DNA of 7,807 nucleotides, taken from NCBI GenBank assembly GCA_964624765.1, contig CAZUZO010000146.1:1-7807 (forward strand), given 5' to 3'. Each line of letters begins with the position of its first letter. The first letter of the stretch is position 1. Position numbers and translations under genes: made by a program. Under the pieces are notes generated by a model that had not been told where the DNA came from, did no database searches, and was given only the letters and a program-made list of their open reading frames with translations. Positions 1-6,009 of the stretch are shown piece by piece. The stretch is from JAGTVB01 sp964624765. Its GTDB lineage: Bacteria > Pseudomonadota > Gammaproteobacteria > HK1.

Positions 1-53
1 CACCGCCCAACGCCGCTATCGGGTTGTGTAGCAGGTTTTTTCACAACCTCTGA
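1..53. repeat. Left copy of 53-bp inverted repeat (possible IS end)
   Basis: This stretch is the reverse complement of 7677-7729 with 50 of 53 positions identical; the differences are at 23, 25 and 47. The match begins at the first base of the window, so the repeat probably continues to the left of it, and it stops at base 53. The reverse strand reads TCAGAGGTTGTGAAAAAACC, with the TCAGAG end facing the window interior, which resembles the terminal inverted repeat of an insertion sequence. No transposase is visible, so the family is not assigned. Confidence 0.75.
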
Positions 54-422
54 CTCGCCGAGTACTGGATCGGTCGCCGAACAGACGTTGCCTATTAAAG
101 CCAACTTGTTCGGTACGCTTGACACTCAATCCTTGAGTGCAACCCATTGAATGAGATGCTGACTCTTGGGTTTTCCGGCGTAACCATCGGTCATCCCTGT
201 GAGCGCCCACTCACCCTGGCCGCGCCAAGCCGTCGAACAGCTTTACAGTCGTCTCTCGTCAGTTCCCTATCCGTCCCAACTAAATGCCTCAACTATCTAA
301 ATCTATTGATTATTTTTTGCAGAGGCAGCTTCGGCATCGAATTTGCCGAAGCCTGTGAGAAAGCGCTATGACGGTTTGCACGTCAAACGCGTAAAGCCGT
401 GTGGGTACCAGAGATCACGACC
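54..422. other. Gene-poor stretch with several hairpins
   Basis: I see no convincing gene here. A 64-codon reverse frame (16-210) and a 74-codon forward frame (147-371, TTG start) lack ribosome binding sites and have protein-unlike composition. Visible structure: an inverted pair CCGAACA (77-83) and TGTTCGG (107-113); a tight hairpin CACTCAA/TTGAGTG at 123-139 with a 3-base loop, extendable by TTG/CAA around a bulge; an AT-rich patch at about 290-320; and a perfect dyad at 328-352. It could be the decayed flank of an element or the 5' region of the small gene that follows. Confidence 0.5.
328..352. other. Perfect 9-bp dyad with 7-base loop
   Basis: GCTTCGGCA (328-336) and TGCCGAAGC (344-352) are exact reverse complements around the loop TCGAATT. 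No T-run follows on either strand; the run of six T lies upstream on the plus strand. A rho-independent terminator is therefore unlikely. The dyad lies about 70 bases before the small gene at 423 and could be an operator-like site or an RNA hairpin. The motif TTCGGCA also occurs in the arm of the palindrome at 3849-3918, so it may be a repeat remnant. Confidence 0.5.
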
Positions 423-704
423 ATGTCAATCATCACCATGCCGGTCAAACCGACGCTGAACGTCACCCATGTCGCGCGCGCGGATCTCGTTCCGCTAGCC
501 GCACTGTATTATGTGCACGTTGACCCCGACCCAGCGAAAGCCCAGAGCCTCATGGCTGCATTTTGTGCACAAGCCAGAACCCGGGCGGCGATCGAATTGA
601 CCAACAGTCAGTATCAGGCCTTCAAAGCCGCGACGAAGCACATCGTGCTATGCATTGAGCGCACCTATGGCGCTTATCTGAAGGAAGCCGAACGCCTGGC
701 ATGA
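423..704 (+). CDS. Small hypothetical protein (93 aa)
   Basis: I do not recognise this protein. The frame is open from a GTG at 399. The ATG at 423 (MSIITMPVK...) is the first ATG and is preferred; an ATG at 438 is also possible, and no start has a strong Shine-Dalgarno sequence. The product has a short polar N-terminus, then alternating helical segments rich in Ala and Lys with two Tyr-containing stretches (ALYYVHVDPDP and CIERTYGAYLKEAERLA). It has no signal peptide, membrane segment or metal motif. The composition looks like a small soluble helical protein rather than a random frame. The gene stands alone, with about 420 bases of gene-free DNA before it and a block of repeats after it, so context gives no function. 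It could still be a chance frame or a remnant. Confidence 0.5.
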   Translation: MSIITMPVKPTLNVTHVARADLVPLAALYYVHVDPDPAKAQSLMAAFCAQARTRAAIELTNSQYQAFKAATKHIVLCIERTYGAYLKEAERLA

Positions 705-748
705 AGCTCGGTGCTTTTTCTACAGCTGTCCCTTCGATTTGCAAGGCG

Positions 749-897
749 TCGGTCGTTCTCGGTAGTTTGCTGTCCTTTGCCCTTAAGACAGCCGACCCGG
801 GGCCGCAAGGGACGCCGTAAGGACGTCCCTTGCGTGCGGCCTGGGATCGGGCGGCCCCAAGGGCAAACGTCATCCAACGGCCGAAACGATAACCAAC
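749..897. repeat. Dispersed palindromic repeat, copy 1
   Basis: This is an imperfect palindrome of about 150 bases. Outer arms pair TTTGCCCTT (776-784) with AAGGGCAAA (859-867), with weaker similarity further out: TCGTTCTCGG near 753 against the complement of CCGAAACGA near 881. The centre is a strong hairpin, CGCAAGGGACG (804-814) and CGTCCCTTGCG (824-834), 11 bp perfect with a 9-base loop. The right arm (about 855-895) shares the pattern CCCAAGGGCAAA..TCATCCA with 3888-3926, so it belongs to a repeat family in this genome. Several short reading frames over it are artefacts of the repeat. Confidence 0.65.
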
Positions 898-958
898 ACC
901 CGTGCCGCTAAGTCTCTGCTAGGTAACGTACTCTCTTGTGGCCATGAAGAGTATACGC

Positions 959-1107
959 TTAGAAGCTGTTTTACAAATGTCACGAGCGCCGGCAGAGCAA
1001 GGCGCACAGCGGCGGCCACCGGAGTGTACAACCGAGTACATGAGGATGGCGAGCCGCTGCGCAACGCAGCTATGGCAAGCGCAGTAGTTTTTAAAACAGC
1101 TTCTTAG
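959..1107. repeat. MITE-like 149-bp palindromic element
   Basis: The ends form an inverted repeat: AGAAGCTGTTTTA at 961-973 is matched exactly by its complement at 1092-1104, with further partial pairing (about 17 of 19). The inner arms also pair imperfectly: GCGCCGGCAGAGCAAGGCGCA-like sequence on the left opposes the complement of the GC-rich block at about 1052-1085. The centre is TGTAC (1025-1029), six bases, GTACA (1036-1040). The whole can fold into one long stem. It has no coding capacity. Short length, terminal inverted repeats and intergenic position fit a miniature inverted-repeat element or REP-like palindrome. A target-site duplication is not obvious. Confidence 0.65.
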
Positions 1108-1127
1108 GTGCGGCGAGTCGGAGTGGC

Positions 1128-1366
1128 TTATCCTGCTGTAGCCCGATCGCCGGACATGGCGACAATCCCGGCTCCCAATGGTGCCACAGGAGTATAATTG
1201 TTGGCTCCTGAACCAGGTATGGCATCCGTCCGATAGCCTGGCTTTACGCGCAGGATGCCAGCACTGCATGAACCTCGGAAGGACCCCGCGGTAACCGATG
1301 CGAATAAGGTCATCAAGCTGCCGTGCCGATGACCAACGCCAACATAGCTTTCCTCCGGAGTCGTTG
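1128..1366. other. Structured leader upstream of amylosucrase, possibly derived from a mobile element
   Basis: No gene of its own is supported. Successive potential hairpins are seen: GCCGG/CCGGC (1149-1153, 1168-1172), CAGGAG/CTCCTG (1187-1192, 1205-1210) and GGCATCC/GGATGCC (1221-1227, 1253-1259), with an alternative CCAGG/CCTGG pairing. The minus strand is open across the whole stretch in two frames, which is more than expected for a simple leader and is typical of repeat-derived DNA. A short frame starting at 1330 (MTNANIAF) runs out just before the amylosucrase start and could be a broken 5' end of another gene. The segment would form a long 5' leader if transcribed from upstream. Confidence 0.35.
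1193..1198 (+). promoter_or_regulatory. Possible -10 box for the amylosucrase operon
   Basis: A perfect TATAAT occurs here, inside the loop of the CAGGAG/CTCCTG hairpin. No TTGACA-like -35 element lies at 16-18 bases upstream (the region is GGCTCC-like), so the assignment is weak. If used, it would leave a leader of roughly 160 bases before the ATG at 1367. Confidence 0.2.
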
Positions 1367-3316
1367 ATGAGTAGTCCCTCATGGCTAGAGAAACACAGTA
1401 ACACATCGCTGCAACGGCTGTTACCGCGGTTGGAAACACGGTTTTCCGAGCGGGTCGATGACGGCGCGTGGCAGGCTTACGTTCAGCGGATTCGAGTCCA
1501 TTTCCCAAGATTATTTAAGCTATTACATTCTTTATACGGCCACTACTACGACTTCTTTTTCCACCTGGAGAATATTCTTGTCACCGCCACTCACATGTGG
1601 GTCGAGAGACCCGACGAGTTAAAGGCGCTCGACGTCATGCGCGAAGCGGATCCCCATTGGTATCAATCCCATCGCATAGTCGGTGCCATGTGCTATGTCG
1701 ATCGATTCGCCGCTAACCTCGCCGGGCTGCGCGCAAGAATTCCCTATCTCACGGAGCTGGGAGTTACCTACCTGCACCTCATGCCGCTGTTTCGATCCCC
1801 GGAAGGGGATAACGATGGGGGATATGCTGTCAGCAGCTACCGAGAAGTCAATCCCACCCTCGGCGACATGGGCGCACTCGCGGAACTGGCTGGGGAATTA
1901 CGGCGGCATGGCATCAGTTTGGTGCTGGATTTTGTATTCAACCACACCTCCGATGAGCACGAGTGGGCCAGGCGGGCCTTGGCCGGTGACGCGGAATATC
2001 AAGAATACTATCGTATGTATCCGGATCGCACTCAGCCGGACGCGTTTGAAAGGACCATCAACTCGGTGTTCCCAGAAGAGCATCCGGGCTGTTTTACTTA
2101 TCGAAACCGTATTCGTAAATGGGTGTGGACGAGCTTTCACAATTATCAATGGGATCTCAACTACGAAAATCCCATCGTATTTAGTCGGATGGCGGAAGAA
2201 ATGCTGTTTCTGGCCAACCAGGGTGTCGAGATGTTGCGGTTGGATGCAGTGGCTTTTCTGTGGAAGCGCCTCGGTACAAGCTGTGAGAACCTGCCCGAGG
2301 CTCATCTTCTCATCCAGGCTTTCAATGCGGTGTGCCGAATATCGGCGCCCGCCCTTGAATTCAAATCTGAAGCCATCGTGCATCCAGACGAAGTCGCTAA
2401 GTACATCAGCGAAGAAGAATGCGCACTTTCCTACAACCCGAATCTGATGGCGCTGCTGTGGAACTCCCTCGCCACCCGGGAAGTGCAGTTATTGAAGCAT
2501 TCCCTGCAAAAGCGTTTCGCCATACCAACCGGGTGTGCCTGGGCAAACTACATCCGCTGTCATGACGATATCGGTTGGGCCTTCTCCAATGAAGATGCGC
2601 AGGAGGTACAGATCGGTCCGCGAGATCACCGGCGTTTCTTAGCAGAATTCTATACAGGCCGTTTCCCCGACAGCTTCGCCCGCGGGCTGCCGTTCCAGGA
2701 AAATCCTGACACCGGTGACGCACGCATCTCGGGAACGACGGCTTCGCTGTGTGGACTGGAAAAGGCTCTCGAGGAAAACGATCCGGTGGAGATCGAGTTG
2801 GCGATCCGTCGCATACTTCTTCTGCATGGCATCATCTTCACCATCGGCGGCATTCCCCTACTCTACTTGGGTGACGAACTCGGTTTCTTGAATGACTATA
2901 GCTACACTCAGGATCCGGACAAGGACGGCGACAGCCGGTGGGTACACCGTCCCATTTTCGACTGGGAGCAAGCGAAGCTGCGGCGGGAATCGGAAACCCT
3001 ATCGGGTAAAATCTATGCGGGCCTGCTGAAGTTGGTGCAGATTCGCCAGCAAAACCTTGCCTTTACGCGTGCCGAAACGGAGATCATCGCCACCGGTAAC
3101 GATCACGTGCTCGGTTATTTCTGTCATCACGATGAACAAAGCGTGCTGGTGCTCGCCAACTTCAGCGAGCGAGAACAGTTGGTAGCAGGCCGGCAGCTAA
3201 GACTATTCGGTATGCGCAAGACCTTTACCGATGTGGTAGCCGGTAAGACCATTACCGCCACCCAAACCCTGGTTCTCGACGGTTATCAATTCATGGTCTT
3301 GGTCGGGGTTCGTTAA
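1367..3316 (+). CDS. ams: Amylosucrase (GH13 glucansucrase)
   Basis: Amylosucrase converts sucrose into an alpha-1,4-glucan chain plus fructose, without nucleotide sugar, in the cytosol. The 649-residue product aligns along its length with Neisseria polysaccharea amylosucrase as I recall it (about 630 aa): helical N-terminal domain (about 1-100), then the (beta/alpha)8 barrel and a C-terminal beta domain. Visible active-site motifs, numbered from this start, are DGGYAVSS (D150, Y153), FNHTS (H193), RLDAVAF (nucleophile D293), FKSEAIVHP (acid/base E335), CHDDIGW (H399, D400) and DSRWVHRP (R524). D150 and R524 correspond to the salt bridge closing the sucrose pocket and separate it from ordinary alpha-amylases. 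The frame is open back to 1298, but ATG 1367 has GGAG six bases upstream and gives the family's normal N-terminus. The next gene begins 7 bp after the stop. No damaged residue is seen. Confidence 0.95.
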   Translation: MSSPSWLEKHSNTSLQRLLPRLETRFSERVDDGAWQAYVQRIRVHFPRLFKLLHSLYGHYYDFFFHLENILVTATHMWVERPDELKALDVMREADPHWYQSHRIVGAMCYVDRFAANLAGLRARIPYLTELGVTYLHLMPLFRSPEGDNDGGYAVSSYREVNPTLGDMGALAELAGELRRHGISLVLDFVFNHTSDEHEWARRALAGDAEYQEYYRMYPDRTQPDAFERTINSVFPEEHPGCFTYRNRIRKWVWTSFHNYQWDLNYENPIVFSRMAEEMLFLANQGVEMLRLDAVAFLWKRLGTSCENLPEAHLLIQAFNAVCRISAPALEFKSEAIVHPDEVAKYISEEECALSYNPNLMALLWNSLATREVQLLKHSLQKRFAIPTGCAWANYIRCHDDIGWAFSNEDAQEVQIGPRDHRRFLAEFYTGRFPDSFARGLPFQENPDTGDARISGTTASLCGLEKALEENDPVEIELAIRRILLLHGIIFTIGGIPLLYLGDELGFLNDYSYTQDPDKDGDSRWVHRPIFDWEQAKLRRESETLSGKIYAGLLKLVQIRQQNLAFTRAETEIIATGNDHVLGYFCHHDEQSVLVLANFSEREQLVAGRQLRLFGMRKTFTDVVAGKTITATQTLVLDGYQFMVLVGVR

Positions 3317-3323
3317 GCGAACG

Positions 3324-3782
3324 GTGGCGATGCCCAAAAACCTCCAAGTGATCGGGTGGCAGGAATGGGTTGCGCTCCCGGAACTCGGCATCCGTCGGAT
3401 CAAATGCAAGGTCGATACCGGCGCCCGGACCTCGACCCTGCACGCCTTCTTCGTCGAGCGTTTTACCGAGCAAGGTCGGACGCGCGTTCGCTTTGCCATC
3501 CACCCCCTGCAACGGCGCACCGACATCGCACATCGATGCACGGCTGATCTCGCAGACGAGCGGATGGTGACTGACTCCGGCGGACACCGTGAGAAGCGGT
3601 GTATCATTCGCACTGCAGTGCTCGTGGGACGGCAATCCTGGCCTATCGAAATTACCTTAACCGCGCGAGATACCATGCGCTTTCGCATGCTGCTCGGACG
3701 CACCGCTATCCGCCGCCGATTCCTTGTCGATCCTGCCGCGTCCTATCTGACCGGCACGCCGAGTCCAGGAATATCGAGTTAG
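3324..3782 (+). CDS. rimB: RimB-like retropepsin-fold protease (PF05618, 'ATP-dependent zinc protease')
   Basis: This 152-residue protein belongs to the family usually named 'ATP-dependent zinc protease', although its fold is that of retroviral aspartic proteases. The hallmark VDTGARTSTLHA (residues 30-41, catalytic-type D31) is present, followed by DSGGHREKR (84-92) and the C-terminal signature RDTMRFRMLLGR (115-126). In Pseudomonas, RimB of this family trims glutamates that RimK adds to ribosomal protein S6; lying next to rimK, this is the best assignment, although genomes often carry several paralogues. The start is GTG 3324 or ATG 3330 (two residues shorter); neither has a clear Shine-Dalgarno sequence, fitting translational coupling to amylosucrase 7 bp upstream. 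The product is full length with no signal peptide. A palindromic repeat now separates it from rimK. Confidence 0.85.
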   Translation: MAMPKNLQVIGWQEWVALPELGIRRIKCKVDTGARTSTLHAFFVERFTEQGRTRVRFAIHPLQRRTDIAHRCTADLADERMVTDSGGHREKRCIIRTAVLVGRQSWPIEITLTARDTMRFRMLLGRTAIRRRFLVDPAASYLTGTPSPGISS

Positions 3783-3976
3783 TTTTTTGAGGAGGCCATG
3801 GTCATCGTATCGTCAGGGTTGCTCTGGAACACACCGTTGACGCCCAAGCCTTCGGCAGCCGAATCCCTTGCCCCATGGGGCCGGTTGTCCCAAGGGCAAA
3901 GCTCATCCAGCTGCCGAAACGCTGACTAAGGCTCTTGAAAACAAATAGCTTGCCGAAGGAAAGATAAGGAATAATC
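3783..3976. repeat. rimB-rimK gap with dispersed palindromic repeat, copy 2
   Basis: Within this 194-base gap, TTCGGCAGC (3851-3859) pairs exactly with GCTGCCGAA (3910-3918), and CCCTTG with CAAGGG inside that, around the palindrome GCCCCATGGGGC. The right arm (3888-3926) matches the right arm of the element at 749-897, so this is a second family member. If the genes are co-transcribed, the hairpin lies in the mRNA and could affect rimK levels relative to rimB. A 43-codon frame at 3798-3929 runs through the repeat. Near the rimK end, AAGGA (3966-3970) is a good ribosome binding site. Confidence 0.6.
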
Positions 3977-4882
3977 ATGCGCATTATCATCCTCTCGAGA
4001 AACCGCAAGCTCTATTCGACGCGGCGGCTCGTCGAGGCTGGACAACAACGGGGTCATGAGATGCGCGTCATCGATCCCCTGCGCTGCTACATGGACATCG
4101 CTTCCCATCGGCCCGGCGTTTGCTACAAGGGTGAAACACTGGAGGATATCCATGCCGTGATACCGCGCATCGGGGCCTCCGTGACCTTCTACGGAGCGGC
4201 GGTGTTACGCCAATTCGAAATGATCGGCGCCTACCCGTTGAATGAGTCGGTCGCCATTACCCGCAGCCGAGATAAGCTCCGCTCGTTGCAGATATTGGCA
4301 CGGGCCGGTATCGGATTGCCCCTAACGGGGTTCGCCAGCTCGCCCGATGATACCCAGGATCTGATCAAGTTGGTCGGCGGCGCTCCTTTAGTGGTGAAGT
4401 TACTCGAGGGCACCCAGGGCAAAGGCGTGGTGCTGGCCGAAACGGACAAGGCGGCCGAAAGCCTCATCGATGCGTTCCGGGAGCTCGACGCGCACTTCCT
4501 CGTGCAGGAATTCATTAAGGAAGCGGGCGGCGCCGACATTCGCTGTTTTGTCATTGGGGAACGGGTGGTCGCGGCCATGCGTCGTCAAGCCAAAGCCGGC
4601 GAGTTCCGTTCCAATTTGCACCGGGGAGGCACAGCGAGCCTCGTCAAGCTCACCCCAGAAGAACGCACGACAGCGATCCGAGCCGCAGGAAAAATGGGAC
4701 TCAACGTCGCCGGCGTAGACCTTCTGCGCTCTAACCACGGACCCGTCGTCTTGGAAGTCAATTCCTCCCCCGGTTTGGAGGGTATCGAACAGGCTACCGG
4801 AAGAGATGTCGCGAATATGATCATTCAATTTATCGAGAAAAATGCCAAACCCCACAGAACAGCCACCCGTGGCAGGGGTTAA
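3977..4882 (+). CDS. rimK: Ribosomal protein S6--L-glutamate ligase RimK
   Basis: RimK is an ATP-grasp ligase that adds glutamate residues to the C-terminus of ribosomal protein S6 and can also make poly-alpha-glutamate in vitro. The 301-residue product matches E. coli RimK (300 aa) without gaps over most of its length: ILSRNRKLYSTRRL at the N-terminus, PRIGASVTFYGAAVLRQFE (63-81), YPLNESVAI and RDKLRS with K100, LVVKLLEGTQGKGVVLAE with K141, RSNLHRGG (211-218), GVDLLRS with D248, and EVNSSPGLEGIE with E260 and N262. These are the expected ATP and Mg ligands and all are present. The ATG has AAGGA six bases upstream. The AstE-like gene starts 6 bp after the stop. RimB upstream supports a Rim S6-modification role; no rimA-like small gene is recognised. 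Confidence 0.95.
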   Translation: MRIIILSRNRKLYSTRRLVEAGQQRGHEMRVIDPLRCYMDIASHRPGVCYKGETLEDIHAVIPRIGASVTFYGAAVLRQFEMIGAYPLNESVAITRSRDKLRSLQILARAGIGLPLTGFASSPDDTQDLIKLVGGAPLVVKLLEGTQGKGVVLAETDKAAESLIDAFRELDAHFLVQEFIKEAGGADIRCFVIGERVVAAMRRQAKAGEFRSNLHRGGTASLVKLTPEERTTAIRAAGKMGLNVAGVDLLRSNHGPVVLEVNSSPGLEGIEQATGRDVANMIIQFIEKNAKPHRTATRGRG

Positions 4883-4888
4883 AGAACG

Positions 4889-5932
4889 GTGAGTGAGCCG
4901 TTAGTCATCAATGCACAACGCATCGCGCCGGGCACGCGAACGATTATGGAGTTAAAGCTGCCCCAGCTTTACACGCATACTCCAATGGCCATGCCCGTGC
5001 ATGTGGTGCGGGGACGAGAAGAAGGGCCGCGTCTCTTCGTCAGTGCCGCCATCCACGGCGATGAACTCAACGGGATGGAGATCATCCGCCGCCTCCTCCG
5101 ACCCTCCCTGCTGAAGCGGTTAAGGGGTTGTCTCATCGCCATCCCCATCGTCAATGTCTACGGGGTCATTCAAAATTCGCGTTATCTGCCCGATCGCCGC
5201 GATCTGAATCGCGCCTTCCCCGGATCGGATCGAGGGTCGCTGGCGGCGCGGTTGGCTCATCTTTTCATGCGTGAGATAGTCAAGAACTGCACCCATGGTA
5301 TCGATCTCCACACCGGCAGCCTGCATCGCGCCAACTTACCCCAAGTACGGGCGAATCTGGATGACCCGGAAACACTCCGTCTGGCCAGAGCCTTTGGAGT
5401 ACCGGTCTTGATCAATGCCAATGTGCGGGATGGATCCCTTAGAGAAGCAGCCGCCGAGCATGGAATATCGATGCTGCTCTACGAGGCCGGTGAGGCGCTC
5501 AGGTTTGATGAGGTCAGCATCCGGGCAGGATTGCAAGGCATTATCAATGTGATGCGAGCACTGGCCATGCTACCCGCCAGCCGCACCCCTAACAGACGAG
5601 CTGCGGAGCCTTTTGTAGCGCGCCTGAGTGCCTGGACACGCGCGCCAGAGAGCGGTATTTTGCGGACTGCGGTAGGCTTAGGTGCGCGGGTAAAGAGAGG
5701 CGATCGGCTCGGAGTGATCGCCGATCCCTTTGGGGAAAAGGAAACTCAAGTGCCAGCACCCCTCGGCGGCGTCATCATCGGCCGTACCCAGATCCCGCTG
5801 GTGCACGAAGGCGAAGCCCTGTTCCACATCGCCCGCTTCGAAGATCCCCGGGAAGTCGCGGAGCGCGTGGAGGCCTTCCACAGCAGTCAGATAGACGCCA
5901 TCAATGGCGACTCGGAACTCACTATTGTCTAG
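4889..5932 (+). CDS. Succinylglutamate desuccinylase/aspartoacylase-family metallohydrolase
   Basis: This is a zinc-dependent carboxypeptidase-fold amidohydrolase of 347 residues. Visible motifs are AIHGDELNG with zinc ligands H56 and E59, RRDLNRAFPG (103-112, substrate-carboxylate arginines), GIDLHTG with the third zinc ligand H141, and YEAGEALR with E199 as the likely catalytic base. The C-terminal part (about 245-316; ESGILRTAVGLGARVKRGDRLG) looks like the beta-sandwich seen in this family. It is not a dedicated astE: no arginine succinyltransferase genes are nearby. The frequent pairing with rimK suggests that it cleaves an amide or acyl group from a glutamate-type conjugate, but the substrate is unknown. 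The start is GTG 4889, 6 bp after the rimK stop, with AGGGG at 4873-4877 inside the end of rimK as ribosome binding site, implying coupled translation. Confidence 0.85.
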   Translation: MSEPLVINAQRIAPGTRTIMELKLPQLYTHTPMAMPVHVVRGREEGPRLFVSAAIHGDELNGMEIIRRLLRPSLLKRLRGCLIAIPIVNVYGVIQNSRYLPDRRDLNRAFPGSDRGSLAARLAHLFMREIVKNCTHGIDLHTGSLHRANLPQVRANLDDPETLRLARAFGVPVLINANVRDGSLREAAAEHGISMLLYEAGEALRFDEVSIRAGLQGIINVMRALAMLPASRTPNRRAAEPFVARLSAWTRAPESGILRTAVGLGARVKRGDRLGVIADPFGEKETQVPAPLGGVIIGRTQIPLVHEGEALFHIARFEDPREVAERVEAFHSSQIDAINGDSELTIV

Positions 5933-5945
5933 CTTGCGGCCACAG

Positions 5946-5964
5946 GGCTCCCGACCAGGGGGCC
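5946..5964. other. Short GC-rich hairpin after the AstE-like gene
   Basis: GGCTCCC (5946-5952) and GGGGGCC (5958-5964) pair over seven positions with one G-T wobble and a five-base loop, 14 bases after the stop codon at 5932. No T-run follows, so it is not a standard terminator; it could attenuate or protect the upstream message. A TATATT at 5984-5989 before the next gene resembles a -10 box but has no matching -35. Confidence 0.3.
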
Positions 5965-6009
5965 GGCGCAGACTGTGATACCTTATATTACCGATAACCC
6001 TCGACGACC

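Noticed and set aside
328..352. Perfect dyad as a rho-independent terminator
   Set aside because: The run of T is upstream of the stem on the plus strand, and the minus strand has no T-run after it.
1298..1366. Upstream ATG at 1298 extending amylosucrase by 23 residues
   Set aside because: The extra residues do not resemble amylosucrase N-termini, while ATG 1367 has GGAG at the right spacing and gives the normal family length.
919..1508. Two long minus-strand frames (161 and 126 codons) across the MITE-like element and the leader
   Set aside because: They overlap the well-supported amylosucrase start region, cross repeats, have Cys/Arg/Ser-rich composition and show no known domain; they look like repeat-derived open frames.
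1683..2447. 254-codon plus-strand frame inside amylosucrase
   Set aside because: It is an alternative-frame shadow of a gene whose own frame carries all catalytic motifs; its translation is low-complexity and unlike any family.
3798..3929. 43-codon ORF after rimB with AGGAGG just upstream, a candidate rimA-like small gene
   Set aside because: AGGAGG lies only two bases before the ATG, too close for normal initiation, and most of the frame runs through the palindromic repeat shared with 749-897.
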